14,237 nucleotides of DNA from Syntrophaceae bacterium UBA2192 (lineage in GTDB: Bacteria; Desulfobacterota; Syntrophia; Syntrophales; UBA2192), in the NCBI GenBank assembly GCA_002327315.1, contig DCVI01000213.1, forward strand, positions 1 to 14,237. Reading direction: 5' to 3'. The translations under genes and the position numbers were made by a program. A model generated the notes under the pieces. The model searched no databases, was not told the DNA's origin, and worked only from the letters and a program-made list of their open reading frames with translations. Positions within the stretch are counted from its first letter, which is position 1; the number at the start of each line of letters is the position of its first letter. This document shows, one piece after another, positions 1 through 6,954 of the stretch.

Positions 1-55
1 ATGGTGAGCAGTCATCGTGAGCCTGACGAACGACGAACCATCACCCTCACCCCGA

Positions 56-78
56 CCCTCTCCCCTCAAGGGAGAGGG
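56..78. repeat. Hairpin-forming intergenic repeat, C/T-rich type
   Basis: CCCTCTCCC (56-64) and GGGAGAGGG (70-78) form a perfect 9-bp stem with the five-base loop CTCAA. The C-rich sequence just before it (CCCTCACCCCGACCCTCTCC from 45) resembles a dispersed intergenic repeat that I recall from many proteobacterial genomes; that recall is not a search result. No coding sequence is supported around it. An open frame from position 1 to 339 crosses this repeat and its neighbours, but it looks like repeat-derived noise rather than a protein. Confidence 0.5.
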
Positions 79-141
79 AGATTAAAGAAGTGGGTTGCGA
101 GAGGATCGGCTCCTAATGAACTGCGTCAATTCACAGAGGGG

Positions 142-222
142 AAAATCCCCCTCTATCCCCCTTTTCCAAAGGGGGAAGATCTAAGCTCTCTCCTTTGTAA
201 AAGGAGGGCCGGGGAGGATTTT
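142..222. repeat. REP/BIME-like paired inverted repeat
   Basis: The element is an 81-base imperfect palindrome. AAAATCC (142-148) at the left edge is complementary to GGATTTT (216-222) at the right edge. Inside are two smaller hairpins. The first is TCCCCCTTT (156-164) with AAAGGGGGA (168-176) around a TCC loop. The second is CTCCTTT (190-196) with AAAGGAG (200-206) around a GTA loop. The two halves read as diverged copies of one unit in opposite orientation, as in REP pairs (BIMEs) of enterobacteria. It lies downstream of prfA and may stabilise or terminate that transcript, which is inference. It is non-coding. Confidence 0.6.
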
Positions 223-247
223 AAGGAACTGTTCATTCCATCGATAA

Positions 248-264
248 CCCCGACGAAGTCGGGG
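248..264. repeat. Short perfect hairpin downstream of prfA
   Basis: CCCCGAC (248-254) pairs with GTCGGGG (258-264) around a GAA loop, about 30 bases past the prfA stop codon. On the prfA strand the hairpin is followed by TTATCGATGG, not a U-tract, so it is a poor intrinsic terminator. It could mark an mRNA 3' end. Read on the minus strand, the flanking bases contain GTCATTGCGAG, which resembles the start of another dispersed genomic repeat that I recall from Desulfobacterota and Chloroflexota. The whole 1-292 gap appears to be packed with repeat pieces. Confidence 0.4.
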
Positions 265-292
265 TCTGTTACTCGCAATGACAGCATTTGTA

Positions 293-1363
293 TCAGGCCG
301 CCGTTTTTTTCAATGCCTCCGTCTGGTAATAATTCGTGACCGCGTCGATGACCGGCTGGATCTCGCCGTCCAGGATGGACTGGAGGTTGTAAAGCGTAAG
401 CCCGATGCGGTGGTCCGTCAGGCGGCCCTGGGGAAAGTTGTAGGTCCGGATCCGCTCGCTGCGATCTCCGGAGCCCACCTGTTTGCGCCGGGCCTCGGAC
501 ATCTGGGCATCGCTTTCGGACTGCATCTTGTCCAGGAGTCTCGCCCGCAGGACCTTCATGGCCTTGTTCTTGTTCTTGAGCTGGGATTTCTCGTCCTGGC
601 AGCTCACGACGAGGCCCGTGGGGATGTGGGTCACCCGCACCGCCGAGTCCGTCGTGTTCACGCTCTGGCCGCCGTGGCCGCCCGAGCGGAAGACATCCAC
701 CCGGATTTCGTTGGGGTCGATCTGGACCTCCACGTCTTCGGCCTCGGGAAGCACGGCCACCGTGACGGCCGAGGTGTGAATGCGGCCCTGGGCCTCGGTG
801 ACGGGCACGCGCTGGACCCGGTGGACGCCGCTTTCGTATTTGAGGCGGCTGTAAGCGCCCCGGCCCTCGATCATGGCGATGACTTCCTTAAAGCCGCCCA
901 TGCCCGATGCCGCGCTCGAGCTCAGGACCTCCACGCGCCAGTTCCACATCTCGGCATAGCGCGCATACATGCGGAAGAGATCGGCGGCAAACAGGCCCGC
1001 CTCGTCTCCGCCGGTTCCGGCCCGGATCTCCAGGATCACGTTCTTGTCGTCGTTGGGGTCCTTCGGCAGCAGCAGCACGGTGATGCGCTGCTCGAGCTCC
1101 TCGATCTTCTGCTTGAGCTGGGGGATCTCCTCCTTGGCCATCTCCCGGAGCTCCTCGTCGCCGTCGCGCAGCATCTGCTGGGCCTCGTCGAGCTGGCGGC
1201 CCGTCGTCTCGTAGAGCCGGAAGGCCTCGATGAGGGCCGTGAGATCGGCGTGCTCCTTGGCGCACTTCTGGTACTCGGAGCGGTTGGCGATCACTGCGGG
1301 ATCGCTCAAGAGCTTCTCCAGCTCCTCGTATCGCTTTTCTACTTCCTTGATACGCTGAAACAT
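293..1363 (-). CDS. prfA: Peptide chain release factor 1 (RF1)
   Basis: RF1 reads UAA and UAG stop codons in the ribosomal A site and triggers hydrolysis of the finished peptide. The 356-residue product has the usual RF1 length. The N-terminus is coiled-coil-like, the stop-codon reading tripeptide is P-V-T (187-189) in the HRVQRVPVTEAQGRIHTS block, and the catalytic GGQ is at 231-233 within RSGGHGGQSVN. PxT rather than SPF identifies RF1 and not RF2. The ATG at 1363 gives the family's typical start (MFQRIKEVEKRYEELEKLL), although only a weak GAGAG precedes it. prfA follows rpmE on the same strand, but a 209-base gap containing a strong hairpin separates them. prmC, which methylates the GGQ glutamine and often follows prfA, is absent downstream within this window. 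The stop codon is TGA. Confidence 0.97.
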   Translation of the reverse strand: MFQRIKEVEKRYEELEKLLSDPAVIANRSEYQKCAKEHADLTALIEAFRLYETTGRQLDEAQQMLRDGDEELREMAKEEIPQLKQKIEELEQRITVLLLPKDPNDDKNVILEIRAGTGGDEAGLFAADLFRMYARYAEMWNWRVEVLSSSAASGMGGFKEVIAMIEGRGAYSRLKYESGVHRVQRVPVTEAQGRIHTSAVTVAVLPEAEDVEVQIDPNEIRVDVFRSGGHGGQSVNTTDSAVRVTHIPTGLVVSCQDEKSQLKNKNKAMKVLRARLLDKMQSESDAQMSEARRKQVGSGDRSERIRTYNFPQGRLTDHRIGLTLYNLQSILDGEIQPVIDAVTNYYQTEALKKTAA

Positions 1364-1540
1364 GTCTCTCGTTTCCGTTTTTTCGTTATGGCTGATGAAG
1401 GGGGTGCCGCCTTCGGAACGGCCAGGGCGCGGAAAGACACCGTTTCAGTGCGCTAGAGGAAATGGCACCTCGGGGGAGGGGAAACCATCGGGTGGAGCAT
1501 CGATGTCATGGCGGTTCGTTTCGGGACGATGAGAAGGGAC

Positions 1541-1567
1541 CGCCCCGCTGCACTCGGCAGCGGGGCG
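1541..1567 (-). terminator. Strong hairpin after rpmE, probable terminator
   Basis: CGCCCCGCTGC (1541-1551) and GCAGCGGGGCG (1557-1567) form a perfect 11-bp GC-rich stem with a five-base loop, beginning 5 bases past the rpmE stop codon. On the rpmE strand it is followed by GTCCCTTCTC, so there is no proper U-tract. It may act as a weak intrinsic terminator, an RNA 3'-end stabiliser or a pause site. The 1364-1540 stretch up to prfA holds no convincing gene. prfA therefore depends either on readthrough or on a promoter in that stretch that I could not pick out. Confidence 0.5.
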
Positions 1568-1572
1568 TCCTG

Positions 1573-1815
1573 TTATTTCTTGGCCTTCTCTTCCTTGGCG
1601 GCTTCCTTTGATGCTTCCTGGGCGGCGTATCTCTTCTTGAACCGGTCGACGCGCCCTGCCGTGTCGATGATCTTCTGCTTGCCCGTCATGAAGGGGTGAC
1701 ACTTGGAGCAGATTTCGATCTTGATGTCCTTCCGCGTCGAGCGGGTCGTGATGACGTTGCCGCAGGCGCAGCTGATGGTCGTCTCCGTGTATTCGGGGTG
1801 GATGCCTTCTTTCAT
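1573..1815 (-). CDS. rpmE: 50S ribosomal protein L31 (zinc-binding type)
   Basis: L31 sits at the bridge between the large and small ribosomal subunits. The 80-residue product starts MKEGIHPEY and has the zinc ligands C-A-C followed by C-S-K-C, so it is the zinc-containing form (not the zinc-free YkgM form made under zinc starvation). It ends in HPFMTGKQ and VDRFKKRY, both typical of the family. The ATG at 1815 is chosen because AAGGAGGA and AAAGGG lie just upstream and the family starts here. An in-frame ATG at 1839 would place the ribosome site inside the coding sequence, and the frame opens at 1875. The C-terminal tail, about ten residues, is rich in Lys, Ala and Glu (ending KEEKAKK), making it longer than the roughly 70-residue E. 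coli protein. It lies between rho and prfA, a common Desulfobacterota order. Confidence 0.95.
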   Translation of the reverse strand: MKEGIHPEYTETTISCACGNVITTRSTRKDIKIEICSKCHPFMTGKQKIIDTAGRVDRFKKRYAAQEASKEAAKEEKAKK

Positions 1816-1878
1816 AAAACCCTTTGTCCTCCTTGCCATTGGCCCGATTTCCGACCGGACCGGCGTGTGAAGCATGGG

Positions 1879-1906
1879 AGTATAGTCATTTTTTCAACAA
1901 ATTCAA
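1879..1906 (-). promoter_or_regulatory. Probable sigma-70 promoter of rpmE
   Basis: On the minus strand a -35 box TTGAAT (1906-1901) and a -10 box TATACT (1884-1879) are separated by 16 bases. TATACT matches the consensus at 5 of 6 positions and TTGAAT at 4 of 6. Transcription would begin near 1872, giving a leader of about 57 bases before the rpmE ATG. The promoter lies downstream of the repeat element that follows rho, so rpmE can be transcribed independently of rho. Confidence 0.5.
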
Positions 1907-1922
1907 GCAAAAAAATGAGGGC

Positions 1923-2021
1923 TTCCGGATTCGGGATTCCGGATTCGGGATTTTCAAGGATTCTTCTTCCTTCAGCCCCTATACCCAATACCCTATTCCC
2001 AATTCCCCAGCCGCTACGCGG

Positions 2022-2023
<2 letters not shown>
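1923..2023. repeat. Stop-anchored inverted element with 7-base periodic arms (rho/rpmE gap)
   Basis: Starting at the rho stop codon and reading on the minus strand, there is a 6-bp mini-hairpin (AGCCGC 2009-2014, GCGGCT 2018-2023) whose edge overlaps the TAG stop. Then comes an arm that on the plus strand reads as four heptamers CCCTATA, CCCAATA, CCCTATT, CCCAATT plus CCCC (1977-2008). After a 26-base spacer there is a second arm consisting of two perfect 14-base copies of TTCCGGATTCGGGA (1923-1936 and 1937-1950), again with a 7-base rhythm. The arms are complementary mainly at their GGG/CCC anchors. On the rho strand the second arm is followed within about ten bases by a T7 run (complement of the A run at 1910-1916). 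The element could therefore terminate rho transcription, which is inference. Confidence 0.65.
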
Positions 2024-3269
<1,246 letters not shown>

Positions 3270-3334
3270 GGGTATCTTCCTTGATGCTTGCGCGCGCCGG
3301 GTTCACCCCCTGGTTGCCGAAAAACGGCAGACGC

Positions 3335-3346
3335 AGGGACGTCCCT
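3335..3346. promoter_or_regulatory. 12-bp perfect palindrome in the rho leader
   Basis: AGGGACGTCCCT is a perfect palindrome about 65 bases upstream of the rho ATG. It could be a protein-binding site, or the stem of an RNA structure in the untranslated leader. Close by, TGCCG and CGGCA around a run of five Ts (minus strand, about 3314-3328) can form a small hairpin. The rest of the 3270-3510 gap holds the proposed rho promoter and no convincing gene. I cannot assign a function to the palindrome. Confidence 0.3.
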
Positions 3347-3479
3347 TTCTCATTGAACCAGCGCGCATGGATGTGGGTGTGTTTCTAATCGTATCTCGGG
3401 ATTAATTCAACGGGTAGTACGTCGAATAGTTGGGTTACTCAAGGGAAGGTCATTCAAAGCCTTTTTGAGATGGCCGGTA

Positions 3480-3507
3480 TTTACACCAACCCCTCCCCCC
3501 TTGTCAA
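3480..3507 (-). promoter_or_regulatory. Probable sigma-70 promoter of rho
   Basis: On the minus strand a perfect -35 box TTGACA (3507-3502) is followed after 16 bases by TGTAAA (3485-3480), a 4 of 6 match to the -10 consensus. Transcription would begin near 3473, leaving a leader of about 200 bases before rho. The -35 lies immediately after the pgeF stop codon (3511-3513). Long leaders are known for rho in E. coli, where Rho controls its own synthesis by early termination; similar control here is only inferred. Confidence 0.5.
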
Positions 3508-3510
3508 GAG

Positions 3511-4317
3511 CTATTTCCCCTGCAAAAGCAGGATGAAGTTCAGGTGCCGTCCCGTCTTTGCCCCGTCCCGGCGGTGCGAAAAGAACAGGTCCCTTCGGCA
3601 GCAGGTGCAAAGCCCGGCGGCGGATATCTGCCCCGGGGGCACGCCTTCCCGCTCGAGCTGCATCCGGTTGGCTAGCGGCAGATCGAACATCCAGCGCCCC
3701 TTTCTCAGCCCGGGCTTGAGGACCCTGTCCTCTGACCCGTGGCGGGCCAGAGCTTCGAAAACGGGTTCGTCGACCTCGTAGCAGCAGGCCCCGATGGATG
3801 GGCCGATAACGGCCAACAGGTCCTCGGGCCGGCTTGAGAACCGCTCACCCATCACCCGGACCGCCTTTGCCGCAATGGCCAGGGCCGTTCCCCGCCACCC
3901 GGCGTGGACGGCGGCGATCGCCTGTCTACGCCTGTCGAAGAGAATCACCGGCGCGCAATCGGCCGTTTTGATCCCGATGGCCACACCGGGCCGGTCCGTT
4001 ACAATTGCGTCGTACTGCCTGTCTTCCAGGGAATGGCAGGATGTCGCATCCTCGACGACCAGAAAACTTTCACCGTGAACCTGGTTGACGACAAAGAACT
4101 GCTCGCAGGGTATTTCGAAGGCAGCGGCAAGCCGCTGCCAGTTCATGCGGACTTGCTCCGGGGGGTCTCCCTCCCGGGGGCTGACGTTGAGGGTGGCATA
4201 GGGACCACCGCTCACACCCCCGATACGCGTGCAAAACCCGTGCAAGATGGAGGGAAATTGCGAAAGTTCTTCACTTTGCAGGACCGTGATGGGGTTTTTG
4301 CGGACCAGCTTGAGCAT
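3511..4317 (-). CDS. pgeF: Peptidoglycan editing factor / laccase-domain protein (YfiH, PgeF family)
   Basis: Members of this family bind a metal at a His-Cys-His site. They have been described as polyphenol oxidases, purine nucleoside phosphorylases (LACC1 relatives), and in E. coli as the factor that keeps wrongly placed L-serine out of peptidoglycan precursors. From ATG 4317 the product is 268 residues, normal for the family. Visible motifs are NQVHG (His81), KTADCAPV (Cys121), AVHAGWRG (His138) and a cysteine-rich CTCCRRDLFFSHRRDG near the C-terminus. The frame stays open to an ATG at 4365, but those extra 16 residues would be encoded by the upstream heptamer repeat, so 4317 is preferred even though its ribosome site (CAGGGT) is weak. 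It follows rluD, an arrangement common in proteobacteria. The stop is TAG. Confidence 0.92.
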   Translation of the reverse strand: MLKLVRKNPITVLQSEELSQFPSILHGFCTRIGGVSGGPYATLNVSPREGDPPEQVRMNWQRLAAAFEIPCEQFFVVNQVHGESFLVVEDATSCHSLEDRQYDAIVTDRPGVAIGIKTADCAPVILFDRRRQAIAAVHAGWRGTALAIAAKAVRVMGERFSSRPEDLLAVIGPSIGACCYEVDEPVFEALARHGSEDRVLKPGLRKGRWMFDLPLANRMQLEREGVPPGQISAAGLCTCCRRDLFFSHRRDGAKTGRHLNFILLLQGK

Positions 4318-4328
4318 ATACCCTGGGG

Positions 4329-4424
4329 GCATAAGGCTTATGGCGCAGGGCTTAAGGCAAGACAATCCATTTCCGCTTTTCCTTTTTTTGCCTTAAGCCT
4401 TTGGCCCTACGCCCTTTGCCAACT
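4329..4424. repeat. Inverted element with 7-base periodic arms (rluD/pgeF gap)
   Basis: The left arm consists of the heptamers GCATAAG, GCTTATG, GCGCAGG, GCTTAAG, GCAAGAC (4329-4363), each starting with GC. The right arm reads GCCTTAA, GCCTTTG, GCCCTAC, GCCCTTT, GCCAACT (4390-4424), each starting with GCC. The arms are mutually complementary, with TTGCCTTAAGC on the minus strand of the left arm recurring almost exactly at 4389-4399. A pyrimidine-rich spacer of 26 bases lies between them. The right arm overlaps the last five codons and the TAG stop of rluD (4407-4409), so the repeat encodes the end of the protein. It fills nearly the entire gap before pgeF. Confidence 0.65.
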
Positions 4425-5375
4425 CCTTAAAAAATCGATCACCTCGGCCATGTCCTCCGGCAGCGGCGACTCGAACGTCATCTCCTTCCCCGTGACGGGG
4501 TGGACAAAGGAAAGGCGGCTGGCATGGAGGGCCTGGCGCGAGAGTTTCTTCAACACCGCCCGCAATGCCGGGCTCTCGACGGCCCGCTTCGTGGCGCCAT
4601 AGACGCTGTCCCCGGCGACGGCGTGCCCGAGGGCGCTCAGGTGCACGCGGATCTGGTGCGTGCGGCCCGTCTCGATCTTCGCCTCGAGGAGGGTGAAGGC
4701 GCCGAAGCGCTCCAGGACCTTCCAGCGCGTGAGGGCCGCCTTTCCCCGGCGGCTTGCCGTGGACATCTTCTTGCGCTCCACAGGATGACGGCCCACGGGA
4801 GCATCGACAACGCCTTCGTCCTCGCGGAGATTGCCGTGGACAAGGGCGGTGTAGCGCTTGGAGACCTGGCGCCGCTTGAACTGCTCCGCAAGATGCCTGT
4901 GCGCCTCGTCGGACTTGGCCGCCACCATGAGGCCCGAAGTCCCCTTGTCGAGTCTGTGAACGATCCCCGGCCGCAACACCCCGCCAATCCCCGAGAGGTT
5001 CCGGCAGTGGTACTGCAGGGCATTCACGAGGGTGCCGCTGTAATTGCCCGCCGCGGGGTGGACGACCATGCCGGCGGGCTTGTCGACGACGAGGATCGAT
5101 TCGTCCTCATAGAGAATGTTGAGGGGGATCGCCTCGGGAACGATCTCGGAAGAAACCGGGGGCGGCTTGCGAAGGGAGATCTTCTCTCCGGGTTTCAGGC
5201 GGTGGCTCGCCCTCACGGGCTTCCCGTCAACGATTGCATCCCCGTCGTCGATGAGGCGCCTGGCCTGGGAACGCGAGAGGGCCCTGTCCTTCTGCGACAG
5301 GAAGACATCCATCCGGAGGCCCTGCTCGCCCTCGGCGACGATGAACTCCGAGCGCTTTCCCTCTTTCTGTGTCAT
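4407..5375 (-). CDS. rluD: 23S rRNA pseudouridine synthase, RluD-type (RluA family)
   Basis: RluD-type enzymes convert specific uridines in helix 69 of 23S rRNA to pseudouridine, which supports 50S assembly and termination. The 322-residue product has an N-terminal S4 RNA-binding domain (about 18-80, including LSRSQARRLIDDGDAIVDG) and a catalytic domain with HRLDKGTSG, where Asp143 is the nucleophile. The segments VVDKPAGMVVHP and GRTHQIRVHLSALGHAVAGD are further family signatures. Its ATG overlaps the selA stop as ATGA, so the two are translationally coupled. AGAAGGG precedes the ATG very closely. The final residues SWQRA are encoded inside the periodic repeat. RluD rather than RluA or RluC is chosen from length, the S4 domain and the pgeF neighbour; the exact target uridines are inferred. 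Confidence 0.92.
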   Translation of the reverse strand: MTQKEGKRSEFIVAEGEQGLRMDVFLSQKDRALSRSQARRLIDDGDAIVDGKPVRASHRLKPGEKISLRKPPPVSSEIVPEAIPLNILYEDESILVVDKPAGMVVHPAAGNYSGTLVNALQYHCRNLSGIGGVLRPGIVHRLDKGTSGLMVAAKSDEAHRHLAEQFKRRQVSKRYTALVHGNLREDEGVVDAPVGRHPVERKKMSTASRRGKAALTRWKVLERFGAFTLLEAKIETGRTHQIRVHLSALGHAVAGDSVYGATKRAVESPALRAVLKKLSRQALHASRLSFVHPVTGKEMTFESPLPEDMAEVIDFLRSWQRA

Positions 5376-6793
5376 CCCTTCTCACGTGAAGCCAGGACAG
5401 CCCTCAGGGCGTTGCGGACCTCGGGAAGCTCCTGTGCGGCCAGGGTCCGTGGGTCGAAGAGAATCTCGTCCTCGGCGATCCGGGCCACGACGGGCACGGG
5501 GAGGGCCCTGAGCTTCTCGTCGATGCGGGCAGCCGACAAATTCCCGGAGCGAAGGGCGACCAGCACGGTGGGGATCTGCTCCGTCGGCAGCGACCCGCCG
5601 CCCGACATGGAAAATCCCTTCTTCAGGGCGAGCGTGACACCGGGGAATTTCTCCTTCTTCAACGTCTGCAGGAGCCTTCTTGCCCGACGGGTGGCGGCCT
5701 CGACGGGTTCCGTGAGCGCAGTGAGCGAGCGCAGCCCCGCAATGGCCTCCTGCTCGTTCAGGTAGAGTTTCGCCGTTGCCTCCAGCGCCGCGAGGGTCAG
5801 CTTGTCGATGCGAAGGGCCCGGTTCAGGGGATTCTTCTTGATGCTTTCCAGCTGGTCTTTTTTTCCGACAATGATCCCCGCCTGGGGACCGCCGAGGAGC
5901 TTGTCGCCGCTGAAGGTGATCACGTCGGCCCCCTCCTTCACGGCATCCGACACGGTGGGCTCGCGCTGCAGGCCGTATTTCTCGAGCCGGATGAAACAGC
6001 CGCTCCCCAGGTCATTCATCACGGGGATCCCGTGACGGCGGCCCAGCGTGACGAGTTCCGGCACGGGGACCTCTTCGGTGAAGCCCACAATCCGGAAGTT
6101 GCTCGTGTGGACCTTCATGATCAGGGCCGTGTTCTCATTGAGGGCCTTCTCGTAGTCGGAAAGATGGGTTCGGTTGGTGGCCCCCACCTCGCGCAGGATG
6201 GCGCCGCTTCGCTCCATGACCTCGGGGATGCGGAACTCGCCGCCGATCTCGATGAGCTCGCCCCGCGACACGATGGCTTCCCGGCCCCTGGCAAGTGTGC
6301 TAAGGACGAGCAGCACCGCCGCGGCGTTGTTGTTGACGACGAGGGCGTCCTCGGCCCCCGTAAGTTCGCAGAGAATCTCCCGGATGTGGTCGTAGCGAAG
6401 CCCCCGTTTCCCCGAGGCGAGGTCGAACTCCAGGTTGGAGTAGCCCCGGCCCACCTCGACGATGCGCTCCAGGGCCTCTTTGCACAGGGGAGCCCGCCCG
6501 AGGTTCGTGTGGAGGATGATGCCCGTGGCATTGATCACGCGCCGCAGGCTGTACTCGTGGAGCCGCTCGATCCGGGCCGCTGCGGCATCGGCCGCGGACT
6601 CATTCGAGAGGAACGCAGCGGCATCCCGGGAGCCCGTAAGGATTGCAGAGCGGATCCCGGCCACGACCTCCCGGATCGACTCGAGGACTTTTTCCCGGGG
6701 GGCCCTTTCGAGGGTTCCGCGCTTCTCGAGGATGACGAGGACCTCGTCGATCTTGGGAAGACTCTTCAACAGGGCTTTCTGTTTGTCGTCCAT
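5372..6793 (-). CDS. selA: L-seryl-tRNA(Sec) selenium transferase
   Basis: SelA is a PLP enzyme that converts Ser-tRNA(Sec) to Sec-tRNA(Sec) using selenophosphate, giving the charged tRNA that decodes UGA as selenocysteine. The 473-residue product is close to the usual 460-470. It has the N-terminal tRNA-binding helical region, then RRVINATGIILHTNLGRAPL (84-103), the LVVNNNAAAVLLVLS segment and the PLP lysine Lys298 in TFSGDKLLGGPQAG, followed by LPT and VARI blocks near the end. ATG at 6793 gives MDDKQKALL and has GAGGG a short distance upstream. It overlaps rluD by four bases. Its presence implies that the organism makes selenoproteins. selB, selC and selD are not in this window, and I saw no in-frame UGA readthrough gene here. 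Confidence 0.97.
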   Translation of the reverse strand: MDDKQKALLKSLPKIDEVLVILEKRGTLERAPREKVLESIREVVAGIRSAILTGSRDAAAFLSNESAADAAAARIERLHEYSLRRVINATGIILHTNLGRAPLCKEALERIVEVGRGYSNLEFDLASGKRGLRYDHIREILCELTGAEDALVVNNNAAAVLLVLSTLARGREAIVSRGELIEIGGEFRIPEVMERSGAILREVGATNRTHLSDYEKALNENTALIMKVHTSNFRIVGFTEEVPVPELVTLGRRHGIPVMNDLGSGCFIRLEKYGLQREPTVSDAVKEGADVITFSGDKLLGGPQAGIIVGKKDQLESIKKNPLNRALRIDKLTLAALEATAKLYLNEQEAIAGLRSLTALTEPVEAATRRARRLLQTLKKEKFPGVTLALKKGFSMSGGGSLPTEQIPTVLVALRSGNLSAARIDEKLRALPVPVVARIAEDEILFDPRTLAAQELPEVRNALRAVLASREKG

Positions 6794-6817
6794 GGAGTGC
6801 CCTCATTCTGACAGACA

Positions 6818-6954
6818 GGAGTAATGGAATGATGGAGTACTGGAATAATGGGTTTTCTATGAATTATTTCTTATATTATACCCAACATTCCAATATTCCA
6901 ACACTCCATTATTCCATTGCCCCAATACTCCAATATTCCGCAGCCTGCGGCTGC
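6818..6954. repeat. Stop-anchored inverted element with 8-base periodic arms (radical SAM/selA gap)
   Basis: The left arm (6818-6852) reads as GG-anchored octamers such as TGGAATGA, TGGAGTAC and TGGAATAA. The right arm (6881-6940) reads ATTCCAAT, ATTCCAAC, ACTCCATT, ATTCCATT, GCCCCAAT, ACTCCAAT. Reverse-complementing the right arm lines up with the left arm with GG every eight bases, about 28 of 35 positions identical over the best stretch by eye. A very AT-rich 28-base loop lies between. At the gene end a 6-bp mini-hairpin GCAGCC (6940-6945) with GGCTGC (6949-6954) overlaps the TAG stop of the radical SAM gene. Nothing coding is supported in this gap of about 160 bases. Confidence 0.7.

Noticed and set aside
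142..222. CRISPR array at the left edge
   Set aside because: The repeats are inverted and imperfect, with no regular spacer of 30-40 bases and no cas genes nearby.
1..339. 112-codon open frame at the left edge
   Set aside because: It runs through several hairpin repeats and the prfA stop region; the translation is repeat-derived with no recognisable domain.
278..1456. 392-codon open frame on the plus strand
   Set aside because: It lies antisense to prfA, which has all RF1 motifs. The frame is open because of high GC and codon bias in prfA.
3407..3610. 67-codon minus-strand frame overlapping the end of pgeF and the rho leader
   Set aside because: It lies largely within pgeF in another frame and covers the rho promoter; no ribosome site or family resemblance.
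4500..5765. 421-codon open frame on the plus strand
   Set aside because: It is antisense to rluD and selA, both with intact catalytic motifs.
6818..6954. tRNA or structured RNA gene in the selA upstream gap
   Set aside because: No cloverleaf, anticodon loop or T-loop motif is present; the sequence is an octamer-periodic inverted repeat.
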